NCBI GenBank assembly: GCA_964383495.1
Contig: CAYLHG010000002.1
Span: 124,001 to 188,000, forward strand
Length of the DNA stretch: 64,000 nucleotides
From: CAWKDC01 sp964383495
GTDB lineage: Bacteria; Pseudomonadota; Gammaproteobacteria; JABCZS01
Reading direction: 5' to 3'
Under the pieces are notes generated by a model. The model made no database searches, was not told the DNA's origin, and saw nothing but the letters and a program-made list of their open reading frames with translations. The translations under genes and the position numbers were made by a program. Numbering within the stretch: position 1 is the stretch's first letter; the number at the start of each line of letters is the position of its first letter. Below, piece after piece: positions 23,270-33,096 of this stretch.

Positions 23270-25879
23270 TCAATGCGCCTCATCCCAATTAGATCCAACT
23301 CCCATGTGCGCCTCTATCGGAACTGTCAACGTGATGGCTGTTTCCATGTAATGAATAATCGTTTTAGCAATGCGTTCAATATCGCCACCCACTTCAAATA
23401 CTAATTCATCGTGCACTTGCATAATCATGCGAACATCTTCTTTAGATGACATTATCCAATCATCGATAGAAATCATCGCACGTTTAATAATATCCGCAGC
23501 CGTTCCTTGCATAGGCGCGTTAATCGCCGCCCGCTCAGCAGCCATGCGAACCGTGTAATGGCTTGCATTAATATCAGGCAATTCTAATCTTCGCCCCCAA
23601 ATTGTTTCCACATAACCATGCGTTGATGCAAATGCACGCATACGGTCCATGTATGCTTTCACGCCAGGGTAACGTTTAAAATAAATATCCACATATAATT
23701 GCGCTTCTTCACGCGTAGTACCTAATTGCTTAGCAAGCCCGAAAGCACTCATGCCATAAATCAACCCGAAATTAATCGCTTTCGCACGGCGGCGTGCTTC
23801 TTTTGTGACATTCTCTACAGATGTGTCAAACACTTCTGCGGCTGTAGCCGTATGAACATCTACTTTATTATGGAATGCTTTAATTAAAGTAGGATCTTCT
23901 GATAAATGCGCCATAATGCGCAATTCAATTTGTGAGTAATCGATGGCTAATATTTTTTTACCTTCCGGCGCAGTAAACGCTTTTCTAATATCACGCCCTG
24001 CTTGTGTGCGAATAGGAATATTTTGCAAGTTGGGGTCAGAAGAAGATAATCTTCCCGTCGCCGTCACTGCTTGATGATAAGAGGTATGCACACGCCCCGT
24101 TTCTTCATTAATCTGCTCTGGCAATTTATCCGTGTAGGTTGATTTTAATTTACTGATACTGCGATACTCCAAAATTAAAGCCGGTAATGGATATGTTGCA
24201 GCTAATGATTGTAAAACACTTTCGCTGGTAGAAGCTTGGCCTGTAGGCGTTTTCTCAACAATAGGATAACCCATTTTATCGAATAAAATCCATTGCAATT
24301 GTTTTGGAGAATCAATGTTAAAAGACTCACCACTGAGCTTGAAAATATCTGCTTCAACGATTGATAACCGATGCGCTAATGCTTCACTTTGCAATCTTAA
24401 CATTGCCTCATCCACACCGACGCCAATGTGTTCCATTCTAGCTAAAACAGTTAATAATGGCATTTCCAGTTGTTTAAATAGTTCTGCAGGCTTATCTTTT
24501 TCTTGCAACAATGGCCACAACACTTCGTGCGCACGCAAAATATAATCCACTGCTTCACAGGCAACATGCGTTGCTTTTTCTACGTCTAATTCACCAAACG
24601 TTTTTTTTCCATTATTTTCTAATGTATGCCCACAATATTCTTGTATCAACTCAACCAATTCATGGCGCCTTCCAACGCTACTATACATGTACGATTCCAA
24701 CATCGTATCAAATCGCAACCCTTGTAATTGCACATGATAATTCCACAACACCATTTGCGCATATTTTAAATGGTGCCCTATTTTTTGAATTTCAGGATTT
24801 TCTAATATCGGCTTTAATAATGCTAATGTTTTTTCTGAAAAGGGAAGATAACATGCTTCCCCTGCTTTTTTGGCTAACGCAATTCCCAGCATACGCGCAG
24901 AGCGAGGCGCAATACTATCGGCTTTGATCTCCAAACACATTTGTTGAGATTGCTGAATATCCATCAACCATTTTTTGATTTCAACTTCATCAGTAATGCA
25001 TTGATAATGCGATCGCTGTTCAACTACCGCTTCACCGCCTAATTCATTCATCCATGACTTAAATTGAAACTGCTCAAACCATTTTTTCAAAACAGGTTTA
25101 TCTATTTCACTGCGCTTGAGATCTTCAATGGCAATAGGAATATCCATGTCGCAAAGTAATGTGACTAATTTTTTTGACAATGGCAACGTAGCAATGCTGT
25201 CACGCAAATACTCTCCGACTTTCCCACTGATTTTATCTGCATGCATCAGTAAATTATCTAACGTGTCATATTCACCCAACCATTTTGCCGCTGTTTTAGG
25301 TCCCACTTTAGGCACACCGGGAATATTATCTGAAGAATCACCAATTAATGATAAATAATCGATGATTTGATTAGGCCGCACACCAAATTTTTCTAATACA
25401 CCCTGAGGATCTAATACCTGCCCTGTCATGGTATTCACCAATGTAATTTCTTTGCTAACCAATTGTGCTAAATCTTTATCGCCGGTGGAAATCAACACCG
25501 GTATGCCAGCATCGCGCGCTTTGCAAGCCAACGCAGCAATGATGTCGTCTGCTTCTATACCCTGCATCACAATGAGTGGCACACCCATCGCACGAATAAT
25601 GGCACGTAAAGGTTCAATTTGCGGAATTAATGTCTCAGGCATCGGGGGACGGTGCGATTTATATTCAGGGAAAATTTGGTGCCGAAATGTTTTTTCTTTA
25701 CTATCAAACACAACGGCCATGTACAGGGGTGCTTCTTCTTTTAATAATTTACGCAGCATGTTAACTACGCCGTAAATAGCACCCGTAGGCTCGCCTTGCT
25801 TGTTAGTCAGGGCAGGTAAAGCGTGATAGGCGCGATACAGATACGAGCTACCATCAATCAGCACAAATGGCTTGGACAT
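23270..25879 (-). CDS. polA: DNA polymerase I
   Basis: Repair and Okazaki-fragment polymerase of 869 residues. Residues 1-260 form the 5'-3' exonuclease (LIDGSSYLYRAYHALP; GIEADDIIAALA; LIGDSSDNIPGVPKVGPKTA). The C-terminal half has the polymerase motifs DYSQIELRIMAH, RRRAKAINFGLIYG and QVHDELVFEV. The middle 3'-5' exonuclease domain is present but lacks its metal ligands: the D-x-E of motif I reads E-x-K, the motif II Asp is Ala (HLKYA), and the motif III Tyr and Asp are Val and Ala. It should polymerise without proofreading. The ATG at 25879 has AGGAG six bases upstream. Confidence 0.97.
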   Translation of the reverse strand: MSKPFVLIDGSSYLYRAYHALPALTNKQGEPTGAIYGVVNMLRKLLKEEAPLYMAVVFDSKEKTFRHQIFPEYKSHRPPMPETLIPQIEPLRAIIRAMGVPLIVMQGIEADDIIAALACKARDAGIPVLISTGDKDLAQLVSKEITLVNTMTGQVLDPQGVLEKFGVRPNQIIDYLSLIGDSSDNIPGVPKVGPKTAAKWLGEYDTLDNLLMHADKISGKVGEYLRDSIATLPLSKKLVTLLCDMDIPIAIEDLKRSEIDKPVLKKWFEQFQFKSWMNELGGEAVVEQRSHYQCITDEVEIKKWLMDIQQSQQMCLEIKADSIAPRSARMLGIALAKKAGEACYLPFSEKTLALLKPILENPEIQKIGHHLKYAQMVLWNYHVQLQGLRFDTMLESYMYSSVGRRHELVELIQEYCGHTLENNGKKTFGELDVEKATHVACEAVDYILRAHEVLWPLLQEKDKPAELFKQLEMPLLTVLARMEHIGVGVDEAMLRLQSEALAHRLSIVEADIFKLSGESFNIDSPKQLQWILFDKMGYPIVEKTPTGQASTSESVLQSLAATYPLPALILEYRSISKLKSTYTDKLPEQINEETGRVHTSYHQAVTATGRLSSSDPNLQNIPIRTQAGRDIRKAFTAPEGKKILAIDYSQIELRIMAHLSEDPTLIKAFHNKVDVHTATAAEVFDTSVENVTKEARRRAKAINFGLIYGMSAFGLAKQLGTTREEAQLYVDIYFKRYPGVKAYMDRMRAFASTHGYVETIWGRRLELPDINASHYTVRMAAERAAINAPMQGTAADIIKRAMISIDDWIMSSKEDVRMIMQVHDELVFEVGGDIERIAKTIIHYMETAITLTVPIEAHMGVGSNWDEAH

Positions 25880-25936
25880 AAGAGGCTCCTGTGAAAGAAG
25901 CATTTTACATCACTTTTTACCATCCGGGGATGATTA

Positions 25937-26587
25937 CTAAGGGGTAGGGCTACTTGTGGCTGTAGTTTGCTCTTCTGTGCTTCCGGGGCTTTGAGGCTCA
26001 TCAGTAGCTGCAGTAACCTGAGCCTCAGTACCCTGACGATATTTATCGTATGCTACCGTCCTCCTTCCATCCATATCAAACCATGGTGTCTGGCACCAGT
26101 CAGCAAAAGATTTTAGCGCAGGCACAATGGAGGGCATGGTCCACAATGTCAAAAGACCAGAAAGCACAATAGGGAAAATATAATCATTTTTTTCATTATC
26201 AGCTCCTGAGGCTGCTTCCTCGAAGCCTAACACTGCCCACGTTAATAACACCACACAAGATAAAAAACAAAGGACACCCGGAATGCTTTCCCACAAAGCC
26301 TCAACTTTAGGTGTCTTCTTCTGCAGGGCTTCGCGCTCTTCTTGTTCCTCGAGTCTATCAGCATCACAAGCCCGCACTAAATGCGATAAACCCTGTAAAA
26401 CCAATGCAGCCGAAAGTAAACAAGCATTATAGTCGCTGACATATGTAACAGTACCAAGCTCTTCTTCATAAGCTACACAAAGGGCTGCCGCAGCAAAACA
26501 ACTCAAGGCAATGCCAATATGCAATACAGTTATGGGCGTTGGCGTGTGGATATACATACTACAACCGCCTATACGTAAAAACGACAT
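25937..26587 (-). CDS. Unknown four-helix membrane protein (216 aa)
   Basis: Not recognised. Hydrophobic stretches near residues 20-40, 55-70, 102-122 and 137-157 suggest four membrane helices; an acidic, probably cytoplasmic segment (about 74-96) lies between helices 2 and 3, and the last ~35 residues are Thr/Ser/Pro/Glu-rich and disordered. AGGGGG lies before the ATG and a good promoter is found upstream. It stands alone, downstream of nothing and before polA in the same direction. A secreted or host-membrane-targeted effector is conceivable but not shown. Confidence 0.6.
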   Translation of the reverse strand: MSFLRIGGCSMYIHTPTPITVLHIGIALSCFAAAALCVAYEEELGTVTYVSDYNACLLSAALVLQGLSHLVRACDADRLEEQEEREALQKKTPKVEALWESIPGVLCFLSCVVLLTWAVLGFEEAASGADNEKNDYIFPIVLSGLLTLWTMPSIVPALKSFADWCQTPWFDMDGRRTVAYDKYRQGTEAQVTAATDEPQSPGSTEEQTTATSSPTP

Positions 26588-26636
26588 GATACCCCCTGCA
26601 AATTATTAATCAATAGTCACGAATTAATAGATCTCT

Positions 26637-26665
26637 AATTTATCATATACTTAGCTAGATTTCAA
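26637..26665 (-). promoter_or_regulatory. Promoter of the four-helix membrane protein gene
   Basis: On the minus strand: -35 TTGAAA (26660-26665), a 17-base spacer ending in TGA, and -10 TAAATT (26637-26642). Confidence 0.55.
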
Positions 26666-26711
26666 GATATTTTAAATTGCCACCTTTTGTGTCCTATGCT
26701 ATTCTCCCTCC

Positions 26712-27776
26712 ATGAAGACTCAAACTTATTCAAGCACTTATCCAATTTATATCGAAAAGCTTCAACATAAAGGGATAACGCCTGATACCGGTCAGGAATC
26801 GGCCTTGCGTGCCTTAAGTAGCCGCGCTACCGCCCTGGAACACCCCTTGCAACGTCTTTTGCGCCAGTTTCATCTGCTTCCCTCTCCTAAGGGATTATAT
26901 TTTTGGGGTGGCGTTGGGCGTGGCAAAACCCTGCTCATGGACCTTTTTTTTGAAAATCTCAATATACGCCATAAAAAACGTCTGCATTTTCATGACTTCA
27001 TGCACACGATTCATAAAGAACTCAGAAAGTACGCGGGGAAAGCTGACCCATTAAAAAAAATTGCGCAACAATGGCGCTGCGAGTGTGCAGTATTGTGTTT
27101 AGATGAATGCACTGTTGATGATGTTGCAGACGCTTTAATTTTAGGGGAATTGCTCAAACATTTTTTAAAAGCGGGTATTGTTTTCATTACTACTTCCAAT
27201 ACTCGGCCTGATCAACTTTATAAAAACGGTGTGCAACGTCATTTATTTTTAAAAGCCATTGATGCCATTAACAAACATTGCGACATCATCGAAGTAGATA
27301 ATGGTGAAGATTATCGTCACCGTACCTTACCTTATGAGGCAATGTATTTACCAGAATCGCAATCAAAAGATATCAAAACATTATTTAACCATTTAGCAAC
27401 AGGGCGAGTAGTATGGGACCACACTATCATGGTTGATGAGCGCCCAATTCGTGTGAAAGCGATGGCGCATCGCATGATTTGGTTTGATTTTGAAGCAATT
27501 TGCGTTACTGCACGTTCAACACCTGATTATCTTGCGCTTGTTAAACAATTTGATACTTTTTTTATTACACATGTCCCTATCTTATTTGAACAAGATATTA
27601 ATCCAACAAGACGATTTGTCCATTTAATTGATGTGATTTACGATCACGGTTGTCATTTAGTATTAAGCGCCGAAACGGACCCTAGCTCTTTATATCAAGG
27701 CGAAACCTTAAAAAGTGAATTTTTAAGAACAGCCAGTCGGTTAAAAGAATTAGAAACTAGAACTCGGCTTGGCTGA
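26712..27776 (+). CDS. zapE: Cell division ATPase ZapE (AFG1 family)
   Basis: An AFG1-like AAA ATPase that affects the FtsZ ring in gammaproteobacteria. The 354-residue protein has Walker A WGGVGRGKTLLMD, the HFHDFMH-type family motif, Walker B LCLDECTVDD and the sensor region FITTSNTRPDQLYKNG. No Shine-Dalgarno is seen; a TATGCT sequence ends 11 bases before the ATG, so the message may have almost no leader. The final 27 bases overlap the end of the convergent large unknown gene. Confidence 0.93.
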   Translation: MKTQTYSSTYPIYIEKLQHKGITPDTGQESALRALSSRATALEHPLQRLLRQFHLLPSPKGLYFWGGVGRGKTLLMDLFFENLNIRHKKRLHFHDFMHTIHKELRKYAGKADPLKKIAQQWRCECAVLCLDECTVDDVADALILGELLKHFLKAGIVFITTSNTRPDQLYKNGVQRHLFLKAIDAINKHCDIIEVDNGEDYRHRTLPYEAMYLPESQSKDIKTLFNHLATGRVVWDHTIMVDERPIRVKAMAHRMIWFDFEAICVTARSTPDYLALVKQFDTFFITHVPILFEQDINPTRRFVHLIDVIYDHGCHLVLSAETDPSSLYQGETLKSEFLRTASRLKELETRTRLG

Positions 27777-30700
27777 CACAGTCGCACTGCTTGAAGAATA
27801 GGCATGAGAAGCATTGAAGCGATAAAGCAAACTTTTCCCTTTTGAAAGTCCCTCGTCATTTAAACAATCCTTTTGAGCCTTATATGCAAGAGGTGGCATT
27901 GTTCGAGAAAAGCAAACAGTCATCGCATCTTTTATCATCTCATAGGTATATTGAGCGTCATTTCCAATGATGGTTGATCTTAATTCAAAATCAGCGTACA
28001 TGCGTTTCTTGTTTTTCTCAAAATCATCACAAACCTTTCTAGCCTCATTTTCAGATTCTGCCTTTAAGAGTGGTTGAGTGAGATTACTATTGATTTTCAT
28101 ATCTATATAATTTAAAAACAATATCCTAAACTGATCTTTGATATGAGCATCTATCCTGGTTGTATCACATCGTAGCAACTTCAAACCTGATATTAAACTT
28201 TCTTTTGATTGCCTATAATGCTCATATTCAACCTTGAGCATCTCTTTCAATATTTCAGAACGAATTTGACTGAATTTAGCGTTGTCTGATTCTATTTCTA
28301 ACAATTTTGACAAAATACCTAAACCTACGTTAAATTTAAAAAGCTCATTTTTTAAAAATAAACGAGTGATTTCTGGAACTACTTCTTTTATTTGTTCTCC
28401 GACTTTACTATCAACCTGGCCATGATCAATTTTATCAATATCTGCCATTGAATAAAGATACGTTTCTCTCATCAATTCTTCTCTACTATCCATAAATGCT
28501 TTGCAAATATCTTCATATTTTTCCTCACAAGAATCTTCTATAGCCTTTAAAAGATATGCCTTCACAAAACTAACAACTTCATTTTTCAGCATCTTTTCAC
28601 ATAATACGCCAATACCATCTGTCACATTTCTTCTTGTTGGATCATCAAACCTTGTCTGGATATCTGATTGCGATAAACTCAAAAGCGCTCCCCATCCTGA
28701 ACAAGCTTGAATCGCGTCGATCCGACCATCACGGTGAGAATCTTTTGGAAAATCGCTGACAAACACGGCTATCTTTTCAATCAACTCTCTGTCAAGATGT
28801 TTATTAATTTCTTGCTGCGCTTCCCTGTCTGCTATACCTAAAGCATTTGCTATTCTCATGATATGTGATTTTTCACTCAAAAACCAACGAATTAAATTAT
28901 CATTATCTGAACGATGATGTGAAAATTTATAACGAAAACTTTTTGCTAATTTTTCGCACAACATGGTTAATTTTGTTTTCAACCTATCATTAAATAGGTC
29001 AGATAAATTAAATTCCAGCACCTTATCTATTTCAGAAAATCGAGCTTTCATCTCTGAAACACGGGGCTCTGGGTTATCAGATTGAGCTATTGAATATATT
29101 GCGTCTCTCATTTTCTCACGCACTAGTGATAATATTCCCTTTTTTTCAGTTTTGAATTTTTCATCCTTGTATTTATTATCTCTATACTCCCCATACACTC
29201 TCAGCATAGCTGAATGTATTTTTTCGTTAACCATTGAATTTAAATCACCAACAGTTTTTCTTATTGCTAACACTTCGCCCAATTCTTTACAAACAAATTC
29301 GGCAACCTCATTTTTTATTAAATTTGATCTTAATATGTATTGATCAATGACTTTGTCATATAATTTATCTAATTTTTCATATGTTATTTCAAAATGTTTT
29401 ATAATATCATAAAGTTCATTTTTGAACTCTGCTATATTCGACACAACACTCATATAATAAGCAACTTTTTCATCAGCATTTTTATATGAAATTTCACTCA
29501 TTTTTAATTTAAATTCTTTCAAAGATTCATGCACTAATTTTTCAACAAAATACAAGAGTTCATTTGCAAGCATGGACTTAATAAATTGGTTATTCACAAT
29601 ACAAGGCGCACAATTTTTAGAAAAATCTTGATTGTAGTTTTCCTGAAATTTCTTAAAAAGATCTAGCTTCTTCTGAAGATCATGCTCTTTCTCAAAAGGA
29701 ATTACTAGTCTTTCTTCTATAATACGCGCGACAATGACAAAATGAATCGAAATTGTTGATAATATTTTCACCGGAGAATTAAGATGTTTGATTTGATCAG
29801 CTGTTATTTGAAAACCTAACATTTTGCTTAATACAGTCGAAAACGCATTGCTGTTTTCTTCATTAAACATCATGATTGCCGATGAATCACTCGGTTTTAA
29901 TAACTTAATAATCACAGGAATATAGTTAATATTTCTGAGAATCATTCCATATTCATGTCTATTTGCAAACTCGGCGTCAGACGCGATTACTTCCAATCGC
30001 TTGATGAATGTTTTGTTGGTTGCGACATGCGATAAAATATCCAAAAGATCAACATCTTTCGTCATCTCTTGAATCGTATTAACGCACTGCTCCATGCGCT
30101 GAGAAAATCCACCCACACGCATTTCATTGTCATCGATGGGTGGTTTTACCTCAAAAAATAATTTAGCCCAACACACAACCATCACTTGCAATACAACAAC
30201 TATTTCAATAGCTAAACGAACATCAGCTATTATGTCGCCATGTTCACGTAAGTACCTTGTTACATTCGCAGGAATGGGGTTTAGTGTCGCTGCACTGCTA
30301 ATCATGTCACCAAAACTGTTCATTTCAGCAAAGGCAAAAATAGGCTTTCTTGTACTCTCAATCTCCAAAAGCATTCTTTTGGTAGTAACTGCTGCCAAAA
30401 ATACAAGTGCATCGGACGATTTGAGTGTATTATGCAAATAGATTAATTGTGATAACAGTTCCAATAATACTTGTTTATTATATAGTTCTGTATAGACAGC
30501 AGGGCGTTGGAATTCTTCTCTCAGCGCTCTCATGCTTTGTTCATCGTTAAAAAATGATCCGTGCATCATCAAAAGCTTGGCCAACTTAGCTTTGGGCAAT
30601 CTGTGTAAATTGTCTATAAACTCCTCAACTGTTTTCATTTCATCAAATGCATAGATATCACTACTCAAATAATCTTGCAGCACCCTAAGAACTCTGCTGA

Positions 30701-30830
30701 GCGCCGGCGCACCGGATATATCTAAATTGGGGGTAGACAACGTGTTCTTAACTGCATTAAGGGCGTCCAAAAATGCCCGTAACGATTTTTGCTCTGTTGT
30801 CAGTTCAGGAGAGGAAAAAAAACTAAACAT
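27750..30830 (-). CDS. Large unknown helical protein, effector-like (about 1026 aa)
   Basis: No family is recognised. The product is mostly alpha-helical and rich in Lys, Glu and Leu, with one hydrophobic segment near residue 220 (EIVVVLQVMVVCWAKLFF) and a Ser-rich disordered end (SSSSATVSAKPSSSF). There is no signal peptide. The ATG at 30830 is preferred; a GTG at 30845 lies inside a perfect hairpin (30842-30856). The gene is more AT-rich than its neighbours, has its own promoter, and overlaps the end of zapE by 27 bases. Size, composition and context match uncharacterised secreted effectors of Legionellales; this is inference only. Confidence 0.75.
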   Translation of the reverse strand: MFSFFSSPELTTEQKSLRAFLDALNAVKNTLSTPNLDISGAPALSRVLRVLQDYLSSDIYAFDEMKTVEEFIDNLHRLPKAKLAKLLMMHGSFFNDEQSMRALREEFQRPAVYTELYNKQVLLELLSQLIYLHNTLKSSDALVFLAAVTTKRMLLEIESTRKPIFAFAEMNSFGDMISSAATLNPIPANVTRYLREHGDIIADVRLAIEIVVVLQVMVVCWAKLFFEVKPPIDDNEMRVGGFSQRMEQCVNTIQEMTKDVDLLDILSHVATNKTFIKRLEVIASDAEFANRHEYGMILRNINYIPVIIKLLKPSDSSAIMMFNEENSNAFSTVLSKMLGFQITADQIKHLNSPVKILSTISIHFVIVARIIEERLVIPFEKEHDLQKKLDLFKKFQENYNQDFSKNCAPCIVNNQFIKSMLANELLYFVEKLVHESLKEFKLKMSEISYKNADEKVAYYMSVVSNIAEFKNELYDIIKHFEITYEKLDKLYDKVIDQYILRSNLIKNEVAEFVCKELGEVLAIRKTVGDLNSMVNEKIHSAMLRVYGEYRDNKYKDEKFKTEKKGILSLVREKMRDAIYSIAQSDNPEPRVSEMKARFSEIDKVLEFNLSDLFNDRLKTKLTMLCEKLAKSFRYKFSHHRSDNDNLIRWFLSEKSHIMRIANALGIADREAQQEINKHLDRELIEKIAVFVSDFPKDSHRDGRIDAIQACSGWGALLSLSQSDIQTRFDDPTRRNVTDGIGVLCEKMLKNEVVSFVKAYLLKAIEDSCEEKYEDICKAFMDSREELMRETYLYSMADIDKIDHGQVDSKVGEQIKEVVPEITRLFLKNELFKFNVGLGILSKLLEIESDNAKFSQIRSEILKEMLKVEYEHYRQSKESLISGLKLLRCDTTRIDAHIKDQFRILFLNYIDMKINSNLTQPLLKAESENEARKVCDDFEKNKKRMYADFELRSTIIGNDAQYTYEMIKDAMTVCFSRTMPPLAYKAQKDCLNDEGLSKGKSLLYRFNASHAYSSSSATVSAKPSSSF

Positions 30831-30859
30831 ATCATTGGGATCCACTTAAAAAGTGGCTT

Positions 30860-30889
30860 AGTATATCATTAGCTAGCTACCCACGTCAA
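30860..30889 (-). promoter_or_regulatory. Promoter of the ~1026-aa unknown gene
   Basis: On the minus strand: -35 TTGACG (30884-30889), an 18-base spacer ending in TGA, and -10 TATACT (30860-30865). The predicted transcript starts inside the inverted repeat CCACTT-AAA-AAGTGG at 30842-30856, just before the start codon. Together these suggest a tightly controlled start of expression. Confidence 0.6.
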
Positions 30890-30891
30890 TT

Positions 30892-33039
30892 CTACGCTGA
30901 CTCTAACCTTGCGTATCCCAGCACCAGCCACTTAACCCCATTCGTTTGAAATTTTACTTGAACCCTTGCATGTGCGCCCTCCCCTTCAAATTGCGTGACA
31001 ACGCCTTCCCCAAATTTTGGATGCCGCACGCGCGCACCTAAACGAAAAGGATATTCTGCATCTATAGCTTTATTTTGAATTTGTTTTACTACCGTTTGAG
31101 ATCGCGTGACACGCACTTCATTTAAACATTGTGTAGGTAGTTCCATTAAAAAACGTGAGGGACGATTGTACAATTGTCTTCCATGCATCATGCGAGATTG
31201 CGCATAAACTAAAATCAATTTTTGCATCGCACGCGTCATGCCTACATAACATAACCGCCGCTCTTCCTCTAGTCTCCCAGGTTCGCTGCTCGACATTTCG
31301 TGTGGAAATAGCCCTTCCTCCAACCCCGTTAAAAAAACCAATGGAAATTCTAGTCCTTTCGCACTATGCAAGGTCATTAATTGAACAGCATCGCTAAAAG
31401 CTGCTGCTTGCGCATCACCTGATTCCAACGCCGCATGGCTTAAAAAAGATTGCAACGCTGTTCCTGTTTCATTATCTGGCATTTCATATTGTTGCCCGGC
31501 AGTGATTAATTCTTCTAAGTTTTCAATTTTGGTTTGCGCTTTTTCACCTTTTTGAGAACGATAATGCTCCAACAAACCACTTGCTTCTAAAGCAACTGTA
31601 ATTTGTTCTGCCAACGATAATTCAACCACAGATTCCTTCATACCAATAATCAAATCAATAAAATGCTGCAACGCGCTGGCTGCACGCGTAGAAAAATGTG
31701 AATTTTTCAATAAATCAATGGCAGATTGCCACAATGATTTTTCACTGGCTCTTGCATAGCCGCGCAATTCATCTAAAGTGCGATCCCCGATACCTCTCAC
31801 TGGTAAATTTACCACACGCTCAAATGCAACATCATCTTCAGGATGCTCCAATAATCGCAAATAAGCGAGTGCATCTTTAATTTCAGCGCGCTCAAAAAAG
31901 CGTAAGCCACCGAAGATACGGTAAGGAATATTGGCACGAATCAACGCTTCTTCTAATACGCGCGATTGCGCGTTTGAGCGGTACAAAATGGCGCTGTCTT
32001 GATAATGTCCATGCGAAATATACCATTGCTGAATGCGCGAAACAACATAATGCGCCTCATCAATTTCACTAAAAGCAGCATAAACATCGATTAAATCACC
32101 GCCTTTTGATTCCGTCCATAACTCTTTTCCCATACGATTATCATTAAATCGTATTAAATGATTCGCCGCTTCTAAAATAGTTTGAGTGGATCGATAATTT
32201 TGTTCAAGTCGTACAATACGCGCAGAAGGGTAATCTTGTGTGAAGCGATGAATATTATCTTTTGCACCACGCCAACCATAAATCGATTGGTCATCATCCC
32301 CTACAATCATCATATGATTATCTGGACCCATTAACGCACGCAACCATGCATATTGAATACTGTTCGTATCCTGAAATTCGTCCACTAAAACATGTGAAAA
32401 CCGCTGACGGTAATGCGCTAAAATGTCCGGATGATTTCGCCACAATTCATGCGAGCGCAATAATAATTCTGCAAAATCCACCAAACCCATACGCTGGCAC
32501 GCTTCTTCATACGCAACATAAATGCTGTGCAATGTTCGGCTGGGCATATCATAACCCGGCGAAATATGTGCTGCACGCAATCCTTCATCTTTTTTTTGAT
32601 TAATGTAATGTTGCACTTGCCGTGGCGGAAAACGATCATCATCAATTTCTAATTGCTTCATCACGCGCTTGATTAAACGTTGCTGATCATCACTATCTAA
32701 TACACCAAACCCTTCAGGCAACCCTGCCTCTGCCCAATGCTGCCGCAGTAAACGATGTGATAATCCGTGGAAGGTTCCTACCCACATGCCCATCACAGAC
32801 ATACCCAGCAAGGTCTCGATTCGCTCACGCATTTGTGCCGCTGCTTTATTAGTGAATGTCACCGCTAAAACCGCATGGGGCGATAAACCGTACGTTTGCA
32901 ATACCCAAGCAATGCGATGCACTAATACGCGTGTCTTTCCGCTGCCTGCACCAGCTAGCACGATCAGGTGTTGCGCATCTGCCGCCACGGCAGCCCTTTG
33001 CTCTGTATTGAGTGATTCCAAAATCACAGACATGTTCAT
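30892..33039 (-). CDS. uvrD: DNA helicase II (UvrD)
   Basis: A superfamily 1 helicase of 715 residues for nucleotide excision and mismatch repair. It starts LESLNTEQRAAV and has Walker A LAGAGSGKT, motif II VDEFQDTN, motif III GDDDQSIYGWRGA, QNYRST (motif IV) and the C-terminal motifs VQLMTLHSAKGLEF and VGMTRA. The C-terminal ~70 residues hold the RVRHPKFGEGVV Tudor-like segment typical of UvrD/PcrA. AGGGG lies seven bases before the ATG. It is divergent from the HslV-like gene. Confidence 0.95.
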   Translation of the reverse strand: MNMSVILESLNTEQRAAVAADAQHLIVLAGAGSGKTRVLVHRIAWVLQTYGLSPHAVLAVTFTNKAAAQMRERIETLLGMSVMGMWVGTFHGLSHRLLRQHWAEAGLPEGFGVLDSDDQQRLIKRVMKQLEIDDDRFPPRQVQHYINQKKDEGLRAAHISPGYDMPSRTLHSIYVAYEEACQRMGLVDFAELLLRSHELWRNHPDILAHYRQRFSHVLVDEFQDTNSIQYAWLRALMGPDNHMMIVGDDDQSIYGWRGAKDNIHRFTQDYPSARIVRLEQNYRSTQTILEAANHLIRFNDNRMGKELWTESKGGDLIDVYAAFSEIDEAHYVVSRIQQWYISHGHYQDSAILYRSNAQSRVLEEALIRANIPYRIFGGLRFFERAEIKDALAYLRLLEHPEDDVAFERVVNLPVRGIGDRTLDELRGYARASEKSLWQSAIDLLKNSHFSTRAASALQHFIDLIIGMKESVVELSLAEQITVALEASGLLEHYRSQKGEKAQTKIENLEELITAGQQYEMPDNETGTALQSFLSHAALESGDAQAAAFSDAVQLMTLHSAKGLEFPLVFLTGLEEGLFPHEMSSSEPGRLEEERRLCYVGMTRAMQKLILVYAQSRMMHGRQLYNRPSRFLMELPTQCLNEVRVTRSQTVVKQIQNKAIDAEYPFRLGARVRHPKFGEGVVTQFEGEGAHARVQVKFQTNGVKWLVLGYARLESA

Positions 33040-33096
33040 GGATAAACCCCTCGGTCTTATGCTAATATTTCCCCTTCAACCACAATGAGGTGCTCT

